Notes under the pieces: generated by a model
The model's database searches: none
The model's input: only the letters and a program-made list of their open reading frames with translations
Told to the model about the DNA's origin: nothing
Position numbers and translations under genes: made by a program
Assembly: GCA_019239975.1 (NCBI GenBank)
Contig: JAFAZE010000149.1
Location: forward strand, 1 to 48,457
Direction of reading: 5' to 3'
Source of the DNA: Streptosporangiaceae bacterium
GTDB lineage: Bacteria; Actinomycetota; Actinomycetes; Streptosporangiales; Streptosporangiaceae
DNA: 48,457 bases
Shown here: one piece after another, positions 8,365 through 16,051 of the stretch
How positions within the stretch are numbered: position 1 is the stretch's first letter
How the letters are laid out: every line of letters starts with the position of its first letter

Positions 8365-9388
8365 GACCGCCAGCAGCCTCCTTCCGGGCCCTGCCCCGCC
8401 AGCCCTCAACCGGGAGGCCGAACTTGGCCACCAGGCGGTCGGTGAAGGGCCCGCCGCCATCTCCCTGGGTGTCAGCCCCCGGTCCGTGCACCCTGGCCAG
8501 CAGCACCGGCAGCGAACCGCGGCGGACTTCGACCCGGGCACCTGGCGGCAGATCGAACCTACGACGCCCATCGCACCACATAACGGCGCCCGCTGTCTCG
8601 CATGAGCGCTGTGTCGCGTCCGAGTGGGCCCGGCCCGCATCCGGGTCGGTCTGGCCGGTCTCGTCGCCGCGCGCGGCGCCGGACATCACCTCGATGGCGA
8701 GGACCGACCGCGGTGACACCACCATCGGCGGGGCGAACAGCGCGTGCGCGCTTATCGGGACCATCAGCAGGGCCTCCACCTCCGGCCACACCACCGGGCC
8801 GCCGGCGGAGAACGCGTAGGCCGTCGACCCGGTCGGGGTCGCGCACACCACGCCGTCGCAGCCCCACCGGGACAGCGGCCGGTCATCCACCTCGATGATC
8901 AGTTCCACCATCCGCTCGCGGGCGACCTTCTCCACCGTGGCCTCGTTGAGCGCCCAGGTGCTCGCCAGCGTCAGCCCGTTGCTTCGCGCGCCGACGTCGA
9001 TCGTCATCCGCTCCTCGACCACGTACCTCCGCTCGACCAGGCGGTCCACCGTCTCCTCCAGGCCGTCCGGCTCCGCCTCCGCGAGGAAGCCTATGTGCCC
9101 CAGGTTCACGCCGATCAGCGGAGTCCGGGCAGAACGGGCGATCTCGGCGGCGCGCAGCAGGGTGCCGTCGCCGCCGAGCACGATGACCAGCTCCGCGCCC
9201 CGGGCCGCACCGGGGCCGGCCGGTACCACGGTCACGTCCTCCCACCCGAGGTCCGTGGCCTCGGTGTCGAGTACCCGTACCGTGATTCCCGCAGCGGCCA
9301 GCCGGCCGATCACCAGCCGCGCGCTGTGCACCGCCTTCGGCTTGCCGGTGTGCGCCAGCACGAGCATCGTCCGTTCTGTGTCACCCAT
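8357..9388 (-). CDS. nadK: NAD kinase
   Basis: 343 residues; phosphorylates NAD+ to NADP+ in the cytoplasm. The family motifs are in order: 'LGGDGTLLRAAE' (about residues 71-82), 'NLGHIGFLAE', 'ALNEATVEK' and 'DGVVCATPTGSTAYAFSAGG'. The ATG at 9388 was chosen because upstream codons lack similarity; a second ATG at 9367 is possible. The protein is about 30-40 residues longer than usual because of an insert near residues 240-275 ('RGDETGQTDPDAGRAHSD') between the strands of the C-terminal beta-sandwich, plus a small glycine-rich insert near 300. The insert is low-complexity and probably an exposed loop. It overlaps recN by 8 bp and follows tlyA by 28 bp. Confidence 0.93.
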   Translation of the reverse strand: MGDTERTMLVLAHTGKPKAVHSARLVIGRLAAAGITVRVLDTEATDLGWEDVTVVPAGPGAARGAELVIVLGGDGTLLRAAEIARSARTPLIGVNLGHIGFLAEAEPDGLEETVDRLVERRYVVEERMTIDVGARSNGLTLASTWALNEATVEKVARERMVELIIEVDDRPLSRWGCDGVVCATPTGSTAYAFSAGGPVVWPEVEALLMVPISAHALFAPPMVVSPRSVLAIEVMSGAARGDETGQTDPDAGRAHSDATQRSCETAGAVMWCDGRRRFDLPPGARVEVRRGSLPVLLARVHGPGADTQGDGGGPFTDRLVAKFGLPVEGWRGRARKEAAGGHA

Positions 9389-9416
9389 CGGGTGCAGTGT
9401 CCTTCCAGGTCCGCCG

Positions 9417-10238
9417 CTATGAACCCGCCTCGGCGGGGCCGCCCGGCCCCGCCTCGACCGCCAGCCGCAGCTCCTCCTCATCAAGCGGCGGCGCGCCGCG
9501 GCGCAGCCACACGAAATACTCCACGTTCCCGGCCGGCCCCGGGAGCGGACTCGCGGTTATTCCGCGAACTCCCAGGTTCAGCTCTGCCGCGGCCGCGCAG
9601 ACGTTCCTGACCGCCCAGGCACGGTCCGCGGCATCGCGCACCACGCCGCCCGCCCCCACACGGCCCTTGCCGACCTCGAACTGGGGCTTCACCAGGAGCA
9701 CGAAGTCCGCGTCCGGCGCCGCGCACCGCGCGAGCGCCGGCAGCACCAGGGTCAGCGAGATGAACGACAGGTCCGCGACGACGACCCCGGGGGCCGGCGC
9801 CACCTGCTCCGGCTCCAGCGCGCGCACGTTCACCCGGTCCAGCACGGTGACCCGGGGATCGGTGCGCAGCGACCAGGCGAGCTGGCCATAGCCCACGTCG
9901 GCGGCCACCACGTGCGCCGCCCCCGCGCGCAGCAGCACGTCGGTGAAGCCGCCCGTCGACGCGCCCGCGTCCAGGCAGCGCCGGCCGGCGACGGTCGGGC
10001 CGCCGAACCGCCGCAGCGCCCCCGCAAGCTTGTGGCCGCCGCGGGAGACGTATCCCGGGTCGGCGTCCGCCCCGGCGACCGTGATCGGCGCGTTCCTGGC
10101 AACCTGCGTGGCGGGCTTGGCGGCGGTCTGGCCGGAGACCGCCACCCGGCCGACGGAGATCAGCTCCGCCGCCTGCTCGCGGGATCTGGCCAGGCCCCGC
10201 CTGACGAGCTCCGCGTCGAGCCTGGACCGGGTTGTCAC
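9417..10238 (-). CDS. tlyA: TlyA-family rRNA (cytidine-2'-O)-methyltransferase / hemolysin family
   Basis: 273 residues. The N-terminal S4 RNA-binding domain (about residues 1-60, 'RLDAELVRRGLARSREQA') is followed by 'YVSRGGHKL' and an FtsJ-like Rossmann methyltransferase with the SAM motif 'CLDAGASTGGFTDVLL'. Conserved 'DVGYGQL', 'VADLSFISL' and 'LLVKPQFEVGKG' complete the family set. In actinobacteria TlyA methylates 16S and 23S rRNA and determines capreomycin susceptibility. The start overlaps the stop of the upstream small gene by 4 bp (ATGA), and nadK follows. Confidence 0.93.
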   Translation of the reverse strand: MTTRSRLDAELVRRGLARSREQAAELISVGRVAVSGQTAAKPATQVARNAPITVAGADADPGYVSRGGHKLAGALRRFGGPTVAGRRCLDAGASTGGFTDVLLRAGAAHVVAADVGYGQLAWSLRTDPRVTVLDRVNVRALEPEQVAPAPGVVVADLSFISLTLVLPALARCAAPDADFVLLVKPQFEVGKGRVGAGGVVRDAADRAWAVRNVCAAAAELNLGVRGITASPLPGPAGNVEYFVWLRRGAPPLDEEELRLAVEAGPGGPAEAGS

Positions 10239-10537
10239 CGCCGGCCGCCCCTGCCGGGCTCGCCGGGCTTCCCGGGCTCACCGGGCTTTCCGGGCCCACT
10301 GGGCTTTCCGGGCTCGGCAGGCTTTCCGGGCTCACCGCCCCTGCCGGGCTCGCCGAGCTCCCCCAAGATCTCACGCAGCCTGTCGTGCACAGCCTCCAGC
10401 ACCGCCGGGTGCTCGTCCAGCGGGGTTTCCGGCAGCTCGCCGAGGCGTGCGATGGCCTGATCCACCCGGGAGTCGCCGGTCGCCGAGGGGGGAACCACGT
10501 CCCGTTCCGTATCCATGTCTTGATTTTCCTCCGGCAC
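10235..10537 (-). CDS. Small conserved protein upstream of tlyA with collagen-like tail
   Basis: 100 residues. The first 65 are an acidic helical domain ('DQAIARLGELPETPLDEHPA' and onward) found in the small gene that precedes tlyA in actinobacteria (the position of Rv1693 in M. tuberculosis). The last 35 residues are a collagen-like repeat of the pattern G-E-P-G-K-P. The repeat DNA directly abuts tlyA, and the stop overlaps the tlyA start by 4 bp, so the tail is translated in a coupled arrangement. Function unknown; the tail is likely disordered because no secretion signal is present. Confidence 0.75.
   Translation of the reverse strand: MPEENQDMDTERDVVPPSATGDSRVDQAIARLGELPETPLDEHPAVLEAVHDRLREILGELGEPGRGGEPGKPAEPGKPSGPGKPGEPGKPGEPGRGGRR
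10249..10354. repeat. 9-bp-based degenerate tandem repeat (CCGGGCTTN)
   Basis: About ten degenerate units built on CCGGGCTT(T/C) alternate with CCGGGCTCN. They encode the G-x-P-G-K-P tail of the small protein upstream of tlyA and end 10 bp before the tlyA start codon. Unit sequence is partly scrambled, which suggests old slippage expansion. Confidence 0.8.
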
Positions 10538-10598
10538 CGCGTTTACCCTCTCGCTGCCCCGCGTGCGCTACCCTCCGCGTGAACGCTACCGTCCACTG

Positions 10599-10949
10599 AT
10601 GAGCGAGGCGCACATGAACTCCGCCGAACAGTGCCGCGAAGCACTGCAGAAGCTGGCTGGCAGGCTTGCGGAGATGGACCCGCGCGACCGCGAGAACTAC
10701 TTTGGCAACCGGTCAATGAGCTGTGAGATTCCGGATCTCGGCGTGACATACCGGCTGGACGCCAACAGCGGACAGGTACGCGAGCAGACACCCGGCGACC
10801 CGCCAGCCGACATGCGGATCATCGCGAACAGCGACGAGGTCCTTTCGCTCACCGAGTCGCCGATGAACATCGCGCGGATGTGGCTCTCCGGGCGGGTGAA
10901 GATCGAGGCAAGCATGCGCGACCTGTTCCGCCTCCGCAAACTGTTGTGA
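10599..10949 (+). CDS. SCP2 sterol-transfer-like protein
   Basis: 116 residues. The pattern 'YRLDANSGQVREQTPGDPPA' followed by 'DMRIIANSDEVLSL' and 'RMWLSGRVKIEASMRDLFRL' matches the SCP2 sterol-binding fold, which holds lipid-like ligands in a hydrophobic tunnel. The start ATG at 10599 is chosen over 10563 because family members begin near here; ATG 10614 is an alternative. It runs divergently from the tlyA operon and converges on the mycosin gene, ending 1 bp before that gene's stop. The ligand is unknown. Confidence 0.75.
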   Translation: MSEAHMNSAEQCREALQKLAGRLAEMDPRDRENYFGNRSMSCEIPDLGVTYRLDANSGQVREQTPGDPPADMRIIANSDEVLSLTESPMNIARMWLSGRVKIEASMRDLFRLRKLL

Positions 10950-10950
10950 G

Positions 10951-12384
10951 CTACCCCTCGCCTCCGTAGGGGCCACCGCGTTCGTAGTGTCCTCGCAGGA
11001 ACGTGCCGCCGGCAGGCGGGGGCACCCGCTGCTCCCAGGGCGGGGTCCGCTCCCACGGCGGGTCCGTCGCGGCGGCGCGGCGGCGGTCCCGGACAGCGCG
11101 GCGGCCCAGCAGGACGCCGAACGCGGCCGCCGCGAGGAAGCACAGCGCCGCGACCGCGGAAACCGCGCTGTACCCCGCGATCAGCGCCTGGTCCCGGTGC
11201 GTGACCTGGATCGGCGCCGGCGACGCCGGGCCGAAACGCGCGGCGGGCGCCATCCCGGCCGGCGCCGTGAGAGCGGCCAGCCTGCCCGCGGCGGAGAGCG
11301 CGGCGGCCGCGTCCACCTCGCCGAACCCCACGCTCGTGCTGTATCCGCCCTTCGGCCTGTGCCTCGCGGTCGTGATCAGAGCCTGCTCCACCAGCGCCGG
11401 GCTCAGGGCGGGATACCGGGACCTGATCAGGGCGACCGCGCCCGTGACGAACGCCGCGGCCGGGCTCGTCCCGTCGCCCTCGACGAACTCGCCACCGGGC
11501 CCGTCACCCACCACGTTGACACCGGGCGCGGAGAGGACGACCGACGCGTTCCGGTCCGAGAAAGGCGCCCGCGCGCCGTTCGTGTTCAGCGCCGCCACCG
11601 AGATCACGCCGGTGTAGGAGGCGGGGTACTCATACGGCGTGAAGCCGCCATGGGCCGAGCCGCTGTTCCCGGCCGACGCGACGACGACCACGCCGTGAGA
11701 GATCGCGTAGCCGACCGCGGTGCGCAGATAGCGGGTCGGCTGCGGTGAGCCGAGCGACATGTTGATCACGCGCACGCCGTGGGAGACCGCGTAGTAGATC
11801 CCCTTCGCGATCGCGTTCGCGAACCTCGGGTCGTTGTTGTAGCGGGCCAGGCCCGGCTCGCCGTCGTCCAGGATGACCCGGACCGACAGAACCCGCGCGG
11901 CCGGCGCGACGCCCATCACGCCCTGCGTGCGCCCCGGGCCGCTGCCGTGGCCCGCGATCACCGAGGCGATGAACGTGCCGTGCAGGTGCGGCGGCCGGTA
12001 GCCCGCCGGGTCCGTGCCAACCGTCAAATCGGGGCCGGCCCGTACCGAACCGGTGAGATCCGGGGCAGCCGGGTCGACGCCGGTGTCGAGAACCCCGACG
12101 GTCACGCCCTGTCCCCTGCTGATCTGCCATGCCGGGCGCACGCTCACCGCGTTCAGCTGGGGCTGCTCGAACGAGCGTGCCTGCTGCGCCGCCGTGCGCC
12201 CGCGTGGGAGCTGCGCGGCGGGTGGACGGCTCGCGGCGGGTGGACGGCTCGCGGCGGGTGGCGGCGCGGTGGCGGTGGTCCCGGCGGCCGCCGTCAGCGG
12301 AGAGACCGCCAGCAGGGGCACCGCAAGCATGGGCACGGCCAGCAGCGCGGCCGGGAGCGCCAGGCGGGTCCTCAGCACGACCAC
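10951..12384 (-). CDS. Mycosin-like S8 serine protease, membrane-anchored
   Basis: About 477 residues. A signal peptide (hydrophobic run about residues 5-30) is followed by a proline/alanine linker and a subtilisin-type domain with all three catalytic residues: Asp in 'VGVLDTGVD', His in 'PHLHGTFIASVIAGHG', Ser in 'GDGTSPAAAFVTG'; the oxyanion Asn is in 'ASAGNSGSAHGG'. A single transmembrane helix near residues 405-430 and a short basic cytoplasmic tail complete the type VII secretion mycosin layout. No ESX secretion genes (eccB/C/D/E, WXG100) are in the window, so it is an orphan. GTG 12384 has a GAGGAG at good spacing; GTG 12408 would overlap the upstream gene. Confidence 0.88.
   Translation of the reverse strand: MVVLRTRLALPAALLAVPMLAVPLLAVSPLTAAAGTTATAPPPAASRPPAASRPPAAQLPRGRTAAQQARSFEQPQLNAVSVRPAWQISRGQGVTVGVLDTGVDPAAPDLTGSVRAGPDLTVGTDPAGYRPPHLHGTFIASVIAGHGSGPGRTQGVMGVAPAARVLSVRVILDDGEPGLARYNNDPRFANAIAKGIYYAVSHGVRVINMSLGSPQPTRYLRTAVGYAISHGVVVVASAGNSGSAHGGFTPYEYPASYTGVISVAALNTNGARAPFSDRNASVVLSAPGVNVVGDGPGGEFVEGDGTSPAAAFVTGAVALIRSRYPALSPALVEQALITTARHRPKGGYSTSVGFGEVDAAAALSAAGRLAALTAPAGMAPAARFGPASPAPIQVTHRDQALIAGYSAVSAVAALCFLAAAAFGVLLGRRAVRDRRRAAATDPPWERTPPWEQRVPPPAGGTFLRGHYERGGPYGGEG
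12217..12252. repeat. 18-bp direct repeat in the mycosin linker
   Basis: Two copies of GGCGGGTGGACGGCTCGC plus part of a third encode the repeated 'SRPPAA' units in the linker between signal peptide and protease domain. Another short repeat of TCAGCACGACCACTC (two copies about 12374-12410) lies over the start of the same gene. Confidence 0.75.
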
Positions 12385-12395
12385 TCTCCGGCTCC

Positions 12396-13292
12396 TCAGC
12401 ACGACCACTCCGGGGAACCGCAGTTCACGGTCTGCGGGCGGCCAAGCTCCGCGACGACCGCGCCGGCGAGCTGCGCGGCGGCGGTGAAAACGGAATCCCG
12501 CCGCTCCCCCGTCGCCGCGGCGGCACGGCCGTCCGCGTAGCCGCCCACGACGAGCACCACGTAGGGTCCGGTGAGCACCGTCTTCGCGGCCTGCCTCGCC
12601 GCGTCGCCGAACCGGGCGGCGGCGGTGCCGGGCAGCGCCAGCGCCCGCAGCCCGGTGGCCGGGTAGGAGCTCTCCGGCATTTTGGTGAAGAACGACGCGG
12701 CGGAGGCCGGGCTGGGGAAGGCGAGCACCCCGAGGGTGTAAACGGCGCCCTGCAGCTCGTCCGCGTAGCTCGCGCGCACGCCGGCCCGGCAGCCGAAGCG
12801 GCTGGCCAGCTCGGTCAGCGTGCCGTCAACGGATGCGGGGCACGCGTCCGACGGTGAGATCCCGAGCCTGCGCGCGGTCTCGTTTGTGGACAGGTTGGTG
12901 CTGTACCCGACGGTGGCGGGGAAAATCCGGCCGACGGGCAACCGCTCCCACCGCTGCGTGAGCCCAACGGCGGCCGCGGCGGACAGTTCGGCGGGCGTCG
13001 GCTTGCGGGTCAGCTCGGCGTGCGCATGCGCGCCGCTGCTGACCGCGATCACGAGGCTGACCACGGCGACGGCGGCGCATACCCCGATCCAGACCGCCCG
13101 CCGGCGGCCGCCCGTGCCCCGGTAGCGCCCGGAACGGACAGGCCGCTCGTCCCGCACGGGGGGCGAGGGCGGGGACCCGGGCGGAGGCCCAGATGCCACG
13201 GCTCGCCAGGTCGGAGGCATGGGAATCGCGCCCCGCCACGGTTCCGGCGCAGGTCCGGGGCCCCTCGGACTCGCCGGCCCACCGTCTGCCAT
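12396..13292 (-). CDS. Single-pass membrane protein of unknown function, partner of the mycosin gene
   Basis: About 298 residues from the ATG at 13292. A proline-rich cytoplasmic N-terminus of about 85 residues is followed by one transmembrane helix ('IGVCAAVAVVSLVIAVSSG') and an extracellular domain of about 190 residues holding four cysteines ('DACP', 'GCRAG', and 'VNCGSPEWSC' at the end). It ends 11 bp before the mycosin start, so the two form an operon. Genes of this kind commonly sit beside orphan mycosins in actinomycetes, suggesting a shared cell-surface role, but no enzymatic motif is visible. Confidence 0.65.
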   Translation of the reverse strand: MADGGPASPRGPGPAPEPWRGAIPMPPTWRAVASGPPPGSPPSPPVRDERPVRSGRYRGTGGRRRAVWIGVCAAVAVVSLVIAVSSGAHAHAELTRKPTPAELSAAAAVGLTQRWERLPVGRIFPATVGYSTNLSTNETARRLGISPSDACPASVDGTLTELASRFGCRAGVRASYADELQGAVYTLGVLAFPSPASAASFFTKMPESSYPATGLRALALPGTAAARFGDAARQAAKTVLTGPYVVLVVGGYADGRAAAATGERRDSVFTAAAQLAGAVVAELGRPQTVNCGSPEWSC

Positions 13293-13514
13293 GTCAGATT
13301 GCCGCCAGTTCTTCCTGCAGCGCACCCACGGGAAACACAGCTTTCGGGAAACACAGCTTTCGGGAAGCGCTGCCTGATCATGGAACCACGAAAAATACGG
13401 ACAACGCCGAACTTAGCGCCTGCGGCGCGGCGGGCGCCAGCCGATCGCGCGGTCCTTGAGGGCGGCGTCGGTCACGGCGCCGAGTCCGGTACTGACCGAG
13501 CCCCGCCGGTCGCC

Positions 13515-13560
13515 TGATCACGTCACCTGATCACGTCACCTGATCACGTCACCTGATCAC
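13515..13560. repeat. 13-bp tandem repeat overlapping the 3' end of the CoA-transferase gene
   Basis: Three full copies and one partial copy of TGATCACGTCACC. The third copy contains the stop codon of the CoA-transferase gene. Each unit has the palindrome TGATCA and a CACGTCACC segment with partial dyad. Whether it has a regulatory role is unknown. Confidence 0.85.
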
Positions 13561-14781
13561 GCCGGCGTCGCGGAACGCGGAGATCTCGGCCTCGGTGTAG
13601 CCGGCCTCGGCGAGGATCTCGCCGGTGTGCTGGCCCAGCACCGGCGGCGGCCGCCGGATGCTCGGGGGTTGGCCGGAGAGCTTGACCGGTGAGCCGAGCG
13701 TCTTCAGCCGGCCGGCCACGGGATGATCGATCTCGACGACCATCTCCCGCGCGGCGACCTGCGGATGCGCCAGCGCGGCCGACACCGTGTTCACCGGCCC
13801 GGCGGGCACACCCGCCGCGTTCAGCAACTGCGTCCACTCGGCGCAGCCGCGCGCCGCCAGCGCCTTCTCGATCGCCGGGATCAGCGTGTCCCGGTTCCGC
13901 ACCCGCTCGGGGTTGGTCGCGTAACGCGGGTCGTCCGCGAGGGCGTCCAGCCCGGTGGCGGCGGCGAACCGCCGCCACAGCCCCTCGCTGCCGACCGCGA
14001 TCATCAGCGGCGCATCCGCGGTGGGGAACACCTGGTACGGCACGAGGCTCTCGTGCGCGCTGCCGTGCATGCCGGGGGTCACGCCGGTCGCGAAGTACTT
14101 GCCCGCCACGTAGGTGAGCCACGCGATCTGGCCGTCGAGCAGCGACACGTCCACGAGCTGGCCGCGCCCGGTGGCGTGGCGGGCGTGCAGCGCGGCGAGG
14201 ACGCCGATCAGCGCCCACATGCCCGCCCCGATGTCGGCCGTCGAAGTACCGGTGCGGACCGGCTCGGTGCTCCCGGTCACGCTCATCATGCCGGATACCG
14301 CCTGCGCGACCGCGTCGTAGCCCGGCAGCCCGGCGCTCGGCCCCGTCTGCCCGAAACCGCTGATCGAGGCGTAGATCAGCCGCGGGTTCGCCTCGGCGAG
14401 CTCGGCGTAGCCGAGACCCAGCCTGGCGGCGGTCCCCGGCCGGAAGTTCTCCAGCAGAATGTCCGACCCGACCGCGAGCCGCCGCACGATCTCGCGGCCC
14501 TGCGGGGTCTTCAGGTTCACGCTCAGGCCCCGCTTGTTCCTGTTGACGGACAGGAAGTAGGCCGCGTCATCGCCCTGGAACGGCGGCCCCCACCGCCGGG
14601 TGTCGTCCCCGTGCCAGACATCCTCGACCTTGATCACGTCGGCGCCGAGGTCGCCGAGGATCATCGAGGCGAACGGGCCGGACAGCGCCCTGGTGAGATC
14701 GAGTACCTTCAGGCCGGCCAGTGTTCCCTGATTACTTGCCGTTCCCTGACTGCTTGCCGTTCCCTGACTGCTTGCCGTCAC
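13549..14781 (-). CDS. CaiB/BaiF (family III) CoA-transferase
   Basis: 410 residues. Family III CoA-transferases move CoA between carboxylic acids without a ping-pong glutamyl-CoA pool. Seen: 'KVLDLTRALSGPFASMILGD' near the N-terminus, 'ADVIKVE', the 'NRNKRGLSVNLKTPQGREI' segment, 'ENFRPGTAARLGL', the conserved catalytic Asp context 'GYDAVAQAVSG', and 'VDVSLLDG'. The substrate is not inferable. The N-terminus has three repeats of 'SQGTAS' encoded by a tandem repeat; no other start codon exists before the conserved domain, so GTG 14781 is used. It is divergent from the histidine phosphatase gene with only 23 bp between start codons. Confidence 0.88.
   Translation of the reverse strand: MTASSQGTASSQGTASNQGTLAGLKVLDLTRALSGPFASMILGDLGADVIKVEDVWHGDDTRRWGPPFQGDDAAYFLSVNRNKRGLSVNLKTPQGREIVRRLAVGSDILLENFRPGTAARLGLGYAELAEANPRLIYASISGFGQTGPSAGLPGYDAVAQAVSGMMSVTGSTEPVRTGTSTADIGAGMWALIGVLAALHARHATGRGQLVDVSLLDGQIAWLTYVAGKYFATGVTPGMHGSAHESLVPYQVFPTADAPLMIAVGSEGLWRRFAAATGLDALADDPRYATNPERVRNRDTLIPAIEKALAARGCAEWTQLLNAAGVPAGPVNTVSAALAHPQVAAREMVVEIDHPVAGRLKTLGSPVKLSGQPPSIRRPPPVLGQHTGEILAEAGYTEAEISAFRDAGVIR
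14724..14777. repeat. 18-bp tandem repeat, three copies, at the 5' end of the CoA-transferase gene
   Basis: Three units of TTCCCTGACTGCTTGCCG (the first with two changes) encode the N-terminal 'SQGTAS' repeats. They lie within the first 60 bp of the gene and within 30-80 bp of the divergent phosphatase start, so promoter elements for one of the genes may lie inside them. Confidence 0.85.
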
Positions 14782-14804
14782 AGCTCGCAGGGTACCGTGA
14801 CGCC

Positions 14805-15398
14805 ATGGGAGACCTGATCGTGCTGCGCCACGGCCAGACCGAGTGGAGCGAGGCCGGCAGGCACACCGGCCGGACCGACATCCCGCTCACTCCGCACGGT
14901 GAAGCCTGCGCGACGGTCCTCGCGCCCGTGCTGGCCCGCAGGAACATAGCCGCCGCCTTCAGCAGCCCGGCCAAGCGAGCCGTCCGGACGGCCGAACTGG
15001 CCGGCATCACCGACGCCAAGCCCGACCCGGACCTGTGGGAATGGGACTACGGCGGCTACGAGGGCATGACCACCGCGCAGATCCGCCAGCAGCGCCCCGG
15101 CTGGTACCTGTGGCGCGACGGCGTGGTCCCCGGTGAGACCGACCACCCCGGCGAGACCCTCGTGCAGGTGAGCTTCCGCGTCGACCGCGTGCTCGCCCGG
15201 GTCCGCCCGCTACTGTCCGACGGAGACGTCGCGCTGGTCGCGCACGGCCACGTGCTGCGCGTGCTCACCGCCCGCTGGCTGCAGGCCGACCCGGCGGACG
15301 GGCGACTGTACCGGCTGGACACCGGCACGATCTCAACGCTCGGCACCGAGCATGATGAGCCGGTCATATTGACATGGAACGTGCCGCCCTCCGCCTGA
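14805..15398 (+). CDS. Histidine phosphatase family protein (phosphoglycerate-mutase-like)
   Basis: 197 residues. The phosphohistidine motif 'VLRHGQTEWSEAG' is at residues 6-18, followed by the 'GRTDIPLTPHGE' segment, 'SSPAKRAVRTAE', the Glu-containing 'WEWDYGGYEGMT' and the second catalytic His in 'VALVAHGHVLRVL'. Most small proteins of this kind are broad-specificity phosphatases, or act on phospho-sugars, not glycolytic mutases. ATG 14805 is the natural start as the repeat-encoded upstream codons lack similarity. Confidence 0.88.
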   Translation: MGDLIVLRHGQTEWSEAGRHTGRTDIPLTPHGEACATVLAPVLARRNIAAAFSSPAKRAVRTAELAGITDAKPDPDLWEWDYGGYEGMTTAQIRQQRPGWYLWRDGVVPGETDHPGETLVQVSFRVDRVLARVRPLLSDGDVALVAHGHVLRVLTARWLQADPADGRLYRLDTGTISTLGTEHDEPVILTWNVPPSA

Positions 15399-15443
15399 AC
15401 GCCCGGCCCTGCCCCTGAACGGTGTCCGGCGTGGCGCCGGGCG

Positions 15444-15920
15444 TCACCCCTCCCCGGTCTGCGGCTCCACTGTCCCCGGCTCCATTGTTCCCGGCTGCAC
15501 TGTTCCCGGCTGCACTGTTCCCGGCTGCGCTGTTCCCGGCTGCACTGTTCCCGGCTGCACTGTCCCCGGCTCCTCAGCCCGCGGCCGGGTCTCGTCCGTG
15601 ACCCAGCGCAGGTACGCGGTCGAGCCGGCGACGATCGGCGTGGCGATGATCTCCGGCTCGTCGTAGCTGTGCCGTTCGGCGAGAAACTCGGCGAGCTCGT
15701 CGAACCGGTCGGCCGGAAGCTTGAAGATGACGAACCACTCTTCGGCGCGCTCGAGCTCCTCTTCCCACCAGTAGGCGGACGCCACCGGCCCGGCGACCTG
15801 GCCGCACGCCGCCAGCCGCGCCTCGACGGCGGCCCTGGCGAGTTCCATCGCCTCCGCCCGGGAATCCGTGGTGGTCTGCACCTGCAGGTACTCCGCCCGG
15901 CCGGCGCTGCTTCCCGCCAT
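15444..15920 (-). CDS. cutA: CutA-like divalent-cation tolerance protein with repeat tail
   Basis: 158 residues. The first 110 match CutA, a trimeric PII-like ferredoxin-fold protein: 'YLQVQTTTDSRAEAMELARA' at the first strand and helix, 'RLAACGQV', 'SAYWWEEELE', 'EEWFVIFKLP' and 'HSYDEPEIIATPI' in order. Its role in copper tolerance is disputed; it may be a signalling or structural protein. The last 40 residues are seven repeats of P-G-T-V-Q, encoded by a 15-bp tandem array, and are absent from normal CutA. The gene converges with the phosphatase gene. Confidence 0.88.
   Translation of the reverse strand: MAGSSAGRAEYLQVQTTTDSRAEAMELARAAVEARLAACGQVAGPVASAYWWEEELERAEEWFVIFKLPADRFDELAEFLAERHSYDEPEIIATPIVAGSTAYLRWVTDETRPRAEEPGTVQPGTVQPGTAQPGTVQPGTVQPGTMEPGTVEPQTGEG
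15465..15569. repeat. 15-bp tandem repeat, seven copies, in the 3' end of cutA
   Basis: Seven uninterrupted units of CTGCACTGTTCCCGG with a few substitutions in the outer units. They encode the P-G-T-x-Q/E tail. Multiples of 3 keep the frame whatever the copy number, so length could vary between strains. Confidence 0.95.
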
Positions 15921-15962
15921 GGCACCTGATCGTACGCTCCATCGTGGCTAGTACGCTGTGCG

Positions 15963-16046
15963 CGGCACTGTGTTGGGCGGCACTGCGATTGGGCGGCCCC
16001 CGTGATCGGGCGGCACGGGCGATTGGGCGGCACTGCGATTGGGCGG
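15963..16046. repeat. Degenerate tandem repeat upstream of purC
   Basis: Repeated GGGCGGCACTGCGATT-like units, with the pair GATTGGGCGG present four times (one variant GATCGGGCGG), fill the 84 bp before the purC start. They lie in the space where a promoter and leader would be expected. Confidence 0.7.
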
Positions 16047-16051
16047 AATAC

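Noticed and set aside
13515..13560. Possible CRISPR or iteron array from the 13-bp repeats
   Set aside because: Units are directly adjacent without spacers, too few for a CRISPR, and lie over a gene end.
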